64,000 nt of DNA. It comes from Mycobacteroides franklinii (GTDB lineage Bacteria; Actinomycetota; Actinomycetes; Mycobacteriales; Mycobacteriaceae). A model generated the notes under the pieces. The model saw only the letters and a program-made list of their open reading frames with translations. It had not been told where the DNA came from and searched no databases. Of this stretch, positions 24,806 through 34,300 are shown in pieces; the stretch's first letter is position 1, and each line of letters begins with the position of its first letter. Location of the stretch: contig NZ_MAFQ01000016.1 of the NCBI RefSeq assembly GCF_002013895.1, forward strand, positions 1 to 64,000, in the 5' to 3' direction. Both the position numbers and the translations under genes were made by a program.

Positions 24806-26415
24806 CCGGTCTTCCAGGAAAGCAGCCCACGGGAACCTGTCCGGTTGGTCCCCCGGCCAGCACTGGAATTCAAAGTCCCGCAGTGGCTGCAGGCCTACCG
24901 CGCCTATTGGCAGGGGAGTGGGGGCCGTTGCCCATGAACCCGACCATCCACGAGGTCAACGAAATTGCCAAAACGCATGGAAGATTCGCATCGCGGGGAC
25001 GGGACCCGTGGTGGATTACCCGCGGAGGGATTCCGCTGGCTTCCAGCATCGCCCGGGGCGTCGGGAGTCCGGCGCTCATCCCACCCGGCCCGGTTGGTCA
25101 TCCGATCGTGGGCAGCGTGCCGGAGATGCGGCGTGAACCGTTCGAGTTCTTTCGACGCTGCACAAGGGAATTCGGCGATGTATATCGGGTGCCGTTCCCG
25201 CTCGGCGGCGGCATCGTCGTGGTGAATCACCCGGACTACGCGAGCCAGGTGATGGATGACCCGGTGGGCCGGTACAGCATGATCGGGCCGGGTCAGGCGG
25301 CGATGGGCATGATCGGCGCGGCGATCCCGATGCTGGAGGGTGACAAGTTCCGGCAGCGGCGCCGCATGCTGATGCCGATGTTCGGCCGGCGTCACCTGGC
25401 GCGAGTCGCCGAGGTTATCGCCGACGAGTTCGTGCGGCGAGTCGACGGATGGGCGCGATGGGCGGATACCGGACATGTCGTGGATATGCAGCACGCCATC
25501 GCGCAGGTGACATTACCGGCATTCTTGCGCGCGATGTTCTCGTCGTCGATCACGGAGCGCGAGATACATGAAACCGATATTGATTTAAGGACTTTCATGT
25601 CCTTGATGGCATCGGTGACACTGATGAGTCCACGGCCCGCTCTCATTCCGCTGCCCGGACGGGAGTCGGCACCGCGCTCCATGTGGAGGCTGTGGCGATT
25701 GACGCGGCGGTTGATCAAGGAGCGCCGCACGAATCCGGTCGAGACACCGGATCTGTTGAGCCTGTTGTTGGAAGCCGCCTACGACGACGGAAGTCCGCTC
25801 TCGGAACGAGATCTCAGCATGGAGCTGATGATTCTGATGGCGGGTGGGTACGAGACGGTCGTGGCATCACTGTCGTGGACACTTGCGTTGTTGCTTGCGT
25901 ACCCCGAGCATCTCCGGCGGCTGTACGCGGAGGTGGATTCCTTGCACGGTGCGATACCCACACCGGAGGACTTGCCTAAATTGGCCTGGGCAAGAGCATG
26001 TTTCGATGAGGGCCAAAGGCTGCAGGGCCATCCGCTCAATCCGCGGTTCGCGATGGAAGACGACGTCATAGGCGGGTACTTCATTCCGCGATACACCATC
26101 GTCGGGCCCTCGCTGTACTCGATGCATCGGGATCCTAGATGGTGGCCCGAGCCCGACGTGTACGACCCGAACCGTTTCCTGGACGAGGCAGCGACCAAAG
26201 ATCGTCCGCGGTTGGCGTTCATGCCCTTTGGTTCGGGCAGGCACCACTGCCTCGGTACGGGCATGGCGTACATGAATGCACAGTTCCTGCTGGCGATCAT
26301 CTTTCAGCGGTACCGCTTGGAGCTACCGGAGTGCTGGAAACCAAAGCACCACTTCAATTTCTCGGTGACTCTCGACGGTGGCCTGCCCGTGACATTGACG
26401 ACGGCACGATCGTGA
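24802..26415 (+). CDS. Cytochrome P450, 537 aa
   Basis: This is a heme monooxygenase. The I-helix is AGGYETVVASLSW, the ExxR motif is in FDEGQRLQGHP, and the heme loop FGSGRHHCLGTG holds the Cys ligand. An N-terminal extension of about 45 residues precedes the conserved start; an alternative ATG at 24934 would remove it. The upstream stop overlaps this ATG, and the downstream ferredoxin GTG overlaps this stop, making a three-gene coupled unit. The subfamily and substrate cannot be assigned. Confidence 0.93.
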   Translation: MTGLPGKQPTGTCPVGPPASTGIQSPAVAAGLPRLLAGEWGPLPMNPTIHEVNEIAKTHGRFASRGRDPWWITRGGIPLASSIARGVGSPALIPPGPVGHPIVGSVPEMRREPFEFFRRCTREFGDVYRVPFPLGGGIVVVNHPDYASQVMDDPVGRYSMIGPGQAAMGMIGAAIPMLEGDKFRQRRRMLMPMFGRRHLARVAEVIADEFVRRVDGWARWADTGHVVDMQHAIAQVTLPAFLRAMFSSSITEREIHETDIDLRTFMSLMASVTLMSPRPALIPLPGRESAPRSMWRLWRLTRRLIKERRTNPVETPDLLSLLLEAAYDDGSPLSERDLSMELMILMAGGYETVVASLSWTLALLLAYPEHLRRLYAEVDSLHGAIPTPEDLPKLAWARACFDEGQRLQGHPLNPRFAMEDDVIGGYFIPRYTIVGPSLYSMHRDPRWWPEPDVYDPNRFLDEAATKDRPRLAFMPFGSGRHHCLGTGMAYMNAQFLLAIIFQRYRLELPECWKPKHHFNFSVTLDGGLPVTLTTARS

Positions 26416-26636
26416 GCGTGCCGTCGTGCGGTTCAATCGTGACTGTCGATCAAGACCTCTGCATGGGTTCGGGGTACTGCGTTGCGCAACACCCAGATCT
26501 GTTCGGTGCGGATGCGGACGGTACCGCGGTGCCCTTGCTGACGGCGACGCTGTCCGAAGCGCAAGCACAGGGAGCGGCGGCCGCCGCACGTATCTGCCCG
26601 GCCGACGCTATCGAGGTGCATGACACGTCACTGTGA
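26412..26636 (+). CDS. Ferredoxin, 3Fe-4S type, 74 aa
   Basis: The cluster motif is CMGSGYC with a distant Cys-Pro (ICPADA), i.e. CxxxxxC...CP. That is the single-cluster pattern of mycobacterial ferredoxins that feed P450 enzymes. GTG 26412 overlaps the P450 stop (GTGA). It is very likely the electron donor of the adjacent P450. No ferredoxin reductase is nearby. Confidence 0.9.
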   Translation: MSVPSCGSIVTVDQDLCMGSGYCVAQHPDLFGADADGTAVPLLTATLSEAQAQGAAAAARICPADAIEVHDTSL

Positions 26637-26670
26637 CGAAAGCGGCGCGAACGCGGGGGACGCCTAAAAA

Positions 26671-27858
26671 CTAGCTTCCGGCCGACAACTCGTGCGCCAG
26701 AAGCTCGTCAAAGGTGAAGGTTCCGGTGGGCCGGTCGTTCTTGCCGAGCAGGTACACGCGTTTGACTGCGGCCAGAATCGACTCCGCCATCACGTCGCGG
26801 TAGTGGGCGGCGCTCAGAATGGAGACATCATTCGGCGAGGTGATGTACCCGATATCCACCTGCACGGTGGGCATCCGGGTGAGACGGAGCAGATCCCACG
26901 TGCGGCCATGCGCCCGACAGTCACGTAATCCGGTGCGGGCAGCCACTTCTCGCTGAATGAAGTCGGCCAGCATGTGGCCGATGGTGGACACGGAGCCGTG
27001 CAGATTGCCGAAGTGGTAGGACGCGACTCCGCTGGCTGCCACGGTGGGCTGCGAGTCGAAGCGCAGACTGATCATCAGGTCGGCGCCCACGTTGTTGGCG
27101 TAGGTGGCCCGCTCGATATCGGTGGGGTTGTTCTGGATGGCGCGCGAGATGTAGGTATCCATACCGATGGCGGTCATGCGCCCCTCGAGGCGACTGGCCA
27201 AGTCCCACAAGATATCTGCCTCGCTGGTGGGGCCTTCCCGTCCCGGTACGATGCGGCCGCGGTCGGCGCCTCCGAGGCCGGGATCGATGACGATGCGCTT
27301 GCCCGACAATTGCGGGCCGGCATTGCGGACGTGTTCGGTCTCACGGATCGCGTGCGCGGACCCGCCGGTGACGTGGCGTCCCAATAATTGGAAGGAGCGC
27401 AGCGTTTCCGGTCCGCAGATGCCGTCGGCGGTGAGTCCGTACTCCCGCTGGTACGACATGAGTGAGTTGTAGGTCTGCAGGCCGAAGTTGCCGTCGACCA
27501 GGCCGGTGTAGAAGCCCAGATCCTGCAGACGCTTCTGCAGGGTGGCCACATCGTCGCCGTACATCGGCGCGGAGAACTGATGAAAGAGCGTGCGGGCACC
27601 GAGCCGGTAGGAAGCCTCTTTGAGCGTGCGGTAGGTCGCGGGGCCGACGATTCCGTCGACGAGGAGGCCTCGGCGCTGCTGAAACGCTCGCACGGCGTCG
27701 TGGAGCGTCGCATCGAAGCGATCCACGACGACGTGCCGACCGGTCGCCAACACCTCGTCGAGGTCCTCGAGGAACCCGAGCGCGGTCAGTACCTCGCGCA
27801 CCTCGGTGACGGCCGGGCCTCGATCGCCGTGGCGAATGTTCGACGCGCCTGTCGTCAT
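26671..27858 (-). CDS. cwlM: CwlM-like N-acetylmuramoyl-L-alanine amidase-fold protein, 395 aa
   Basis: Two N-terminal peptidoglycan-binding modules (about 8-75 and 90-155, e.g. VATLQKRLQDLGFYTGLVDG) precede an amidase_3 domain (KRIVIDPGLGGADRGR to the C-terminus). In M. tuberculosis the CwlM orthologue is cytoplasmic, phosphorylated by PknB and stimulates MurA, rather than acting mainly as a hydrolase. No signal peptide is visible here, which agrees. It is the last gene of the minus-strand trxB-trxA-cwlM run and is convergent with the ferredoxin. Confidence 0.92.
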   Translation of the reverse strand: MTTGASNIRHGDRGPAVTEVREVLTALGFLEDLDEVLATGRHVVVDRFDATLHDAVRAFQQRRGLLVDGIVGPATYRTLKEASYRLGARTLFHQFSAPMYGDDVATLQKRLQDLGFYTGLVDGNFGLQTYNSLMSYQREYGLTADGICGPETLRSFQLLGRHVTGGSAHAIRETEHVRNAGPQLSGKRIVIDPGLGGADRGRIVPGREGPTSEADILWDLASRLEGRMTAIGMDTYISRAIQNNPTDIERATYANNVGADLMISLRFDSQPTVAASGVASYHFGNLHGSVSTIGHMLADFIQREVAARTGLRDCRAHGRTWDLLRLTRMPTVQVDIGYITSPNDVSILSAAHYRDVMAESILAAVKRVYLLGKNDRPTGTFTFDELLAHELSAGS

Positions 27859-28005
27859 ACTCCGCCTTTCGCAGCCGTATGTGAGGAATCCGTACTGCTA
27901 CCGACGCCGGCAGCTGCTGCCCGTCGTCCGGACAGCAATATTGTCTCAGATGCCTACGCGATGAGCGAAACTCTCGGCCCTGTCAGCCGACCGGTGTTGG
28001 GCCGG

Positions 28006-28335
28006 TTAGACGACTCCGTCGAGCTCACGCAGCAACGCCGACTTGCTCTTGGCGCCGACGATCCGCTTGGTTGCCTCGCCGTTCTGGAACAGGATCAGGG
28101 TGGGGATCGAGGTCACCTGGAACGCACGGGCGGTCTCCGGATTGGCGTCGACATCGAGCTTGGCGATGGTCAGCGCGTCACCGTGATCCTTGGCGATTTC
28201 CTCCAGTACGGGGGCCACCATCTTGCAGGGTCCGCACCAGGTCGCCCAGAAATCCACCAGCACTGGCTTGTTGCTGGAAACGACATCATCCTGGAACGAG
28301 TCGTCGGTGACGGTAACGGTTGCGTGGTCGCTCAT
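28006..28335 (-). CDS. trxA: Thioredoxin, 109 aa
   Basis: This small disulfide reductase has the active site FWATWCGPCKM and the cis-Pro loop VTSIPTLILF. It matches M. tuberculosis TrxC in size and place. It lies 29 bp after trxB on the same strand, so reductase and substrate are made together. Confidence 0.96.
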   Translation of the reverse strand: MSDHATVTVTDDSFQDDVVSSNKPVLVDFWATWCGPCKMVAPVLEEIAKDHGDALTIAKLDVDANPETARAFQVTSIPTLILFQNGEATKRIVGAKSKSALLRELDGVV

Positions 28336-28364
28336 GATTCTCCTTTGATGGGTGGCAGTTGAGA

Positions 28365-29342
28365 CTAGGCCTCAATGAGGGTCTGGGAATGCGCAGTTTC
28401 GGCAAGCCACCGCTCGGCGTCGATGGCTGCGGCACAACCACTTCCGGCGGCGGTAACGGCCTGACGATAGGTGCGGTCCACCAGGTCTCCGGCGGCGAAG
28501 ACGCCCTCCAGTGAGGTGTAGGTGCTGCGATCGCGCACTAGCACGTAGCCGTCGGGATCGACGTCGACGATATCCTTCACGAGTTCGCTACGGGGGTCAT
28601 GGCCGACGGCGACGAACATACCTGTGATCGGCAGCTGCGAGGCCTCACCGGTGAGGGTGTTCTCGAGCTTGAGTCCGGTCACCGAGTCGGTGCCTTCGAC
28701 CCCGATGATCTTGGTATTGGTCAGGACCTTGATCTTGGGGTCGGCGTACGCGCGCTCCAGCATGATCTTGGAGGCGCGGAACTCGTCGCGGCGGTGGATG
28801 AGCGTGACACTACGGGCAAACCGTGTGAGGAAGGTCGCTTCTTCCATCGCGGAATCACCGCCGCCGATGACCGCGATGTCCTGATCCTTGAAGAAGAATC
28901 CGTCGCAGGTGGCGCAGGAGCTCACGCCGCGGCCCAGCAGGGTGTCCTCGCCGGGAACCCCCAGGTACCGCGGTGCGGCGCCCATGGCCAAGATGACGGC
29001 CCGAGCACGGTAAACCTCGCCACCCGCGGTGACGGTCTTCACGGGGCCCTGCAGGGACACCTCGTCAACGTCCTCGGTGCGCAGGTCGGCACCGAAGCGG
29101 ATGGCCTGTTCGCGCATCTGGTCCATGAGGTCGGGGCCCATGATTCCCTCGCGGAAACCGGGGTAGTTCTCTACCTCGGTAGTGGTCATCAAGGCGCCGC
29201 CAAACTGCGTGCCCTCGAACACGATCGGCTTGAGTTGTGCGCGGGCCGCGTAGACCGCCGCGGTGTACCCAGCGGGTCCGGAGCCGATGATGATGAGCTC
29301 GTGGACATCCGATTCGGTCCCGGTCGACGGAGCCTGAGACAT
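28365..29342 (-). CDS. trxB: Thioredoxin reductase, 325 aa
   Basis: This NADPH-dependent flavoenzyme reduces thioredoxin. The FAD motif is IIGSGPAGYTAAVYAARA, the redox site is SCATCDGFF and the NADPH motif is VIGGGDSAMEEA. The C-terminal FAD motif is GVFAAGDLVDRTYRQ. The ATG at 29342 follows a GGGAAG. Its promoter must lie in the gap that holds the 11-bp tandem repeats. Confidence 0.96.
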   Translation of the reverse strand: MSQAPSTGTESDVHELIIIGSGPAGYTAAVYAARAQLKPIVFEGTQFGGALMTTTEVENYPGFREGIMGPDLMDQMREQAIRFGADLRTEDVDEVSLQGPVKTVTAGGEVYRARAVILAMGAAPRYLGVPGEDTLLGRGVSSCATCDGFFFKDQDIAVIGGGDSAMEEATFLTRFARSVTLIHRRDEFRASKIMLERAYADPKIKVLTNTKIIGVEGTDSVTGLKLENTLTGEASQLPITGMFVAVGHDPRSELVKDIVDVDPDGYVLVRDRSTYTSLEGVFAAGDLVDRTYRQAVTAAGSGCAAAIDAERWLAETAHSQTLIEA

Positions 29343-29484
29343 GCGCTTCCCTTCTGAGGCGATCTGATTCCCTGATCGAACAGGGCCATGCGAATGCTAA
29401 AACAACAGCCTAGAGCGGGATGTTCCACGCTGGGCGGGCGGTGGGCGATAGCGAGGTTGGACTGCTTTACACCGGGTTTCTGTC

Positions 29485-29539
29485 GGCCTTCCACCGGCCT
29501 TCCACCGGCCTTTCTATGGGCCTTCTATGGGCCTTCTAT
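29485..29539. repeat. 11-bp tandem repeat (minisatellite), five units
   Basis: Five consecutive 11-bp units are visible: GGCCTTCCACC twice, GGCCTTTCTAT once and GGGCCTTCTAT twice. The next bases begin a sixth unit. The array lies upstream of trxB and includes the TAG stop of the anti-sigma gene. Such arrays vary in copy number between strains. Confidence 0.85.
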
Positions 29540-30435
29540 GGGCTCGGTGTCGCGCCGATACGGGTCTGGGCCACGCGCTGCGGATCGGACTCGCTACACC
29601 CGGGGCGCACCGCCACCGCCAGTAGTTCACCCGGGCGCCCGGCGGGGAGCACCATCAGCACGGCCGGGCCCTCGATATCCAGAGTCTGCGCGCCGAGGAC
29701 CGGCGTGGACGCGGAGAAGCCGAGACCGGTAAGGCAGGAGGCGCGCCGGGCAGCATTGTCGAGCTCGCCGAACGCGGGTGTGCGGCCCACGAGTGCGGTG
29801 ATCTCATTCCCGGACAGCGGGAAGGGAGTCTGCCCCAGTGCGCTCTGCGCGGGTAGTTCCGGCGCCGCGGGCGCGGGCGTCCTGGGGGCGATCTGCTGGG
29901 ACAGCGAGGGCCCCGCCACGGTGGCGGTGGTGTTCGCGGCGCGGTGGTTGTTCTGGGCCACCACGGTGATGGCGACGGCAACGCACGCGGCGGCCGCCAA
30001 TCCTGCGCCGGAGTATGCGAGCCAGCGACGCTTTGCCGCGGGGCGTCGGCGATGGTCGAGCGGGACCGGACCGGTGACCAGATTGTGGCTGACGTCGGCG
30101 GGCCGTACGGCATTCGCAGCTACTGCGGGCAACGTGGACTGGGCCGACTCCGCGCGCAATGCGGCAACGATGTCGTCGACGACGGACTCGGGTGCCTCGG
30201 GCGCCGGACTGTCCAGCCAGGCCGCCAGATCGGCACGTACCCGGTCGAGGGCCGCCAGTGTCTGACGCGCGTCCGGATCTTGGTCTGCGCGTTGCCGAAG
30301 CACGCCAGAATCGCCGGCGTCGTAGACGTCGGAGTGGAGGTCGGCCAAGACCTCGAGTGAAAGCGGCACCTCGGCGAGGTTCACCTTGTCGAGGTTACCT
30401 TCGTCATCGGAACCGCCCGGCTTGCTGCTGACCAT
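29536..30435 (-). CDS. Anti-sigma factor, RsmA-like (Rv3912-like), about 299 aa
   Basis: The N-terminal cytoplasmic part (about 1-155) includes EVLADLHSDVYD and a helical segment. One transmembrane segment follows (YSGAGLAAAACVAVAITVVA) and then an extracytoplasmic C-terminal part of about 125 residues. It directly follows sigM on the same strand, as Rv3912 follows Rv3911. It is therefore expected to hold SigM at the membrane. ATG 30435 is chosen; a GTG at 30474 would add 13 residues. Its stop codon is within the minisatellite. Confidence 0.75.
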   Translation of the reverse strand: MVSSKPGGSDDEGNLDKVNLAEVPLSLEVLADLHSDVYDAGDSGVLRQRADQDPDARQTLAALDRVRADLAAWLDSPAPEAPESVVDDIVAALRAESAQSTLPAVAANAVRPADVSHNLVTGPVPLDHRRRPAAKRRWLAYSGAGLAAAACVAVAITVVAQNNHRAANTTATVAGPSLSQQIAPRTPAPAAPELPAQSALGQTPFPLSGNEITALVGRTPAFGELDNAARRASCLTGLGFSASTPVLGAQTLDIEGPAVLMVLPAGRPGELLAVAVRPGCSESDPQRVAQTRIGATPSP

Positions 30436-30520
30436 TTGTGTCCATTGTTCCCGTATCCAGCTACCGCCCGCCACGACCGTTGCCTAATTCGTAGGCGGAT
30501 CGTGACGTGGTGATACACGG

Positions 30521-31105
30521 TTAGTAATCGATTGTTTCCGGTTCGACCGAGCCGGCCTTGTCCAGGTAATGCAGGGCGACAGCCAGGCGTGCACGTGCGC
30601 GTGCACAACGGCTCTTCACCGTGCCTTCGGGCACACCGAGCAGCTCAGCGGCATCGGCCACCGAATATCCCTGCATATCGACCGCTATGACCGCGGCACG
30701 CTGTTCGGCGGGTAGCCGGAGCAGGGCCTTCTGGATGACGATCGAGGTGTCGACATTGGTCGAGGGGTCTTCGAGGGTGTAGACGTCCTCTTCGAGCTCG
30801 ATCGGGCTGTGGGCCTTGTTCCGGCGCATACGGTCCAAACAGGCATTCACGACGATCCGGTACAGCCAGCTGGTGACGGCGGCGTCGTTGCGGAAATTGG
30901 CAGCTCCGCGGTGGGCCGACAGCATCGCCTCCTGGAGCGCATCGGCGGCATCCTCAGGGGTGCGGCTGGTGGCCCGGGCGAGTCGGTAGAGGCGACGATG
31001 GTGCCGACGGAACAGCTGTTCGAAAGCCGAGGGGTCGCCGGCGACGTGGGCAGCCAACAGCTCGGCGTCCGAGTGTTGAGGAGCGGCGAGAACCCCCTGA
31101 ACCAT
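30521..31105 (-). CDS. sigM: ECF RNA polymerase sigma factor SigM, about 194 aa
   Basis: Region 2 is seen in AFEQLFRRHHRRLYRLA and DALQEAMLSAHRGAANFR, with WLYRIVVNACLDRMRR. Region 4 has LPAEQRAAVIAVDMQGYS and VPEGTVKSRCARARARL. The order murJ-sigM-anti-sigma matches the M. tuberculosis cluster. SigM-type factors control secreted and envelope genes. ATG 31105 or GTG 31111 may be the start. The 243-bp gap upstream is AT-rich and should hold its promoter. Confidence 0.93.
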   Translation of the reverse strand: MVQGVLAAPQHSDAELLAAHVAGDPSAFEQLFRRHHRRLYRLARATSRTPEDAADALQEAMLSAHRGAANFRNDAAVTSWLYRIVVNACLDRMRRNKAHSPIELEEDVYTLEDPSTNVDTSIVIQKALLRLPAEQRAAVIAVDMQGYSVADAAELLGVPEGTVKSRCARARARLAVALHYLDKAGSVEPETIDY

Positions 31106-31111
31106 GCCCAC

Positions 31112-31354
31112 ACGCGCACAGTAATCAAAAATGGTGGGTGCCGTCGACCAACAGAAGGCCCCACAGCAAACTGTTATACAATTTTCAACAATCAGTAACG
31201 GCGATATGCGTAACTGAACAACATGAACCGCAGTTCAGCGCCCCAATTTATGGTTGCCATCGGGTTTCAACTACCGCGAAAAATATAGGGTCAAATCTGT
31301 GGATCGGTACTGAAACCCATTCGGTAACCCGTCGCCTAGCAGACGATCATGCAG
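31112..31354 (-). promoter_or_regulatory. sigM upstream region
   Basis: This 243-bp gap between murJ and sigM is clearly richer in A and T than its surroundings. On the minus strand it has a TATAAC (31173-31178 in plus coordinates as GTTATA) that could be a -10 element. No partner -35 at ideal spacing is obvious. I see no gene in it. Confidence 0.4.
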
Positions 31355-34300
31355 CTAGGAAGCAGTCGAGACCGTGATTTCGCCGATCTCCGCATGGTGA
31401 TCGCCGTTGGTGGAGCCCAGCTTGCTGATCCACACCAGCACATGGGAGACCTGTGAGCTGCTGGTGATGGGAATCGTTGTTTTGCCGGGCTGCAGCGTGG
31501 CGGTCGCCGAGATCTCCTTGGTGTCGCTGAGCGAGCCCGGTGTGGCGGAGTCGGCGGATCGGATCTGCACTTGCGTTCCGACACTGTGCGATTCGATCGT
31601 GACGCTGCTCAGGGCACTCGCGGACTGCAGATCCAGTAACAGGCCGACACCGGGCTTGAAGAGGTCTGGAAAGGGATCAGCTTGGGTGTACGTGTCGGTG
31701 GTCCACGACGTGGAAGCGTTGCCATCGATCGCCAGACTCGCCTTGCCGGGCTGATCTGCGTCAGGACCCGGGGGGAACACGGTCGCCTGCACGATCTTGG
31801 CCGGGCTACCTGGCTTGGCCGTCTCGCCGCTGGAGGACTGGGTCGGCAATCCGATGCCGATGTTGATCTTGTCGAGGGGCCCGACGTCGCCGAATATGCG
31901 CGTGACCCAGACGCCCAGCGCGATGCACAGCGAGATGACGAGAACGCCCACCACACCCAGCCCGATCAGGAAGATCTTGCGGTGGCGGGCGGCCTCCTCC
32001 GGATCTTCGTCGTCGAGGTCGTCGTAGTCCTCGTCATCGGCAGCGGCTCGCGGGCCCGCAAACCCCTGGCGACGGTCGACATCGAGCGCCTGGGTGGGTG
32101 CGGCAGCGGCGGGTTCGAGCATGGTGGTGTGATCCACGCTCGCGATGGCCGACTCCAGGCCGTCGAGCAGGTCGGAGGCGGATCCAGGATCGTCGCCCAG
32201 CGCGCGGGAGGTCACGGCGGAGATCTCGGCGGGCACCGTGGGGACGATGACCCGGGCCTCGACGGGCCGTCCGTCCGGAGCACGGTTGGCCGCGGCGAGC
32301 CCGCTCGGCTGACCGGTCTCGGCCAGCGGCCAGCGGCGTGTGGTCAGCGCATAGAGAGCGGCGCCAAGACCGTTCACGTCCTCGTCCGCGCTGGCCGACG
32401 ACAGGGTGGCGGGGAATGCGAGCACCGCGTCACCGTCGATACTGATGCGCACCCGATCGGGATGGTCGATGCTCAGCGCCGTGCCGGCCTCGAACGCCGC
32501 GTCAGCGGCCTCGGCCAGGGACCGGACCGCGCGGGCGGCGCCCACGGCGGAAGGCTCGGTCTCGGCGACCTCGCGCAGTGAACCCCCGCGGACCCATTGG
32601 GCGACGACGATGCCACCGGAGCCCTCATGCACGGCGTCCAACACGCGGGCGAGGCCCGGTGACCCAATCTTGCTGAGTCGCAAGGTGTTCGACAGGATGT
32701 CCTGCACCTGGTCGGAGGTGAAGAGGGCGCCGTCGATGATGGTGAGCGCCACCGGTCGATTGAGTTCGGTATCGGTGGCCTGCCAGAACTGCAGTCCGTC
32801 CGGGCCACCGTGCGACGTGAGCAGCCGGTAACGACCGCTGGCGATGCTGGCGCCGGGCATCACGGAGGTGGGCACTAGGCCCGTGGACGGGGACCGGGTG
32901 GGAACAGGCCGGGTCGATGACCCCGGGGTGTCGGTCACAGCCCTGCCCTTTCTCGTATCAGCACTGCCCCCAAGCGCTGGTTTGTTTGCGGTTGTCGAGT
33001 CCACAGCATCGCTGCCGCCGACTCGATCACCCGAATCAGGGTACGGCAGGGATGGCACGGGAGAGTTGCCGATGACCGAAGCGTGATCTTGGGCGGCCAC
33101 CCCGAGGCGACCACCGAGACGGCGCTGCAGCATGGAGACCACACTGAGGGCCTCGGGGAGCTTGACGGCGACCATGACGGCGAAGGTCACCATCAGCATG
33201 ACGATGCCGAGGATGGCCAACCGCAGAATCGAACCAAGGCCACCCCCGCGTTGGGTGAGTAGATCCAGGCCGAAGCCCCGGTCGATACCCAGACCGACCG
33301 CGGCGGCGGTCGCCGAGGCGGCAAGGGTGAGCAGCACCGTGCGGGCCACGTCCGAACCGACGAGTGACGCGGCCTCGCGCCCCAGGCTGCGGCGTAACAA
33401 CAGATATCCGCAGACGGCACCCGCGACGAATCCCAGACCGTTGGCCGCGCCCAGATACCCGGCAACCAGGTCGGGATCGTCGGTCAGGTGCGGGGCGATG
33501 ACTGAGGCGATGATCTTCACCGTGGTGATCACGATGATGATCCACGTGGGCGTCCACGCCTCCTGACGCGCGTAGAACACCCGAAGTTGGAGTAGCACAA
33601 GGGCATATGCGATGAGGGTGAAGGACGACAGTGAAATGGAGAGCCCCAGATAACGGGCCGAGGCGAGGCTGAAGTTTCCGTACGCGAATAGTGCGGGACC
33701 CATCGCGGGCCCGCAGACGGTCATCACCGCCACCACGGGAATGAGCACCGTCATCGTCAGCCGGGTGGCCAAGGACATGTCGCCGACCACGGCGGGCACG
33801 TCTTCGGCGGCGGCGTTGCGACTGAGCCGGGGCATGATCGCGGTGAGGATTGTTACGCCGACGACCCCGTAGGGCAGCTGCAGGATCATCCAGGTCTGGT
33901 TGTAGATGATGGGGCCGGAATCGGCTGCGCCGGCGGCGATCCGATTTACCACGACGAACCCGATGTCGCTGATTGTCACGTACGCCACCATGGCGGCCGC
34001 CATCCCGGCGAACTGTTTGAGGCGGTCGTCAAGTCCCCACAGCGGGCGCATGGGTATGTGTTGACGGCGGATCGCCGGGACCAACACCAGGACCTGGGTC
34101 ACGACGCCGAGGGTGGTGCCGATGCCCAGCACCAGGAGTTTCGGATCGCTCATCCGTGTCGGGTTGAGGGTCAGTTCACCGGGCATCAGCCAGTACAGAA
34201 TCAGGGTGAGGATCGCCACAACGTTGTTCCACACCGGGGCCCACGCGGGCGGACCAAACACGTCGCGGGTGTTGAGAATCGCCATGAATACCGACGACAA

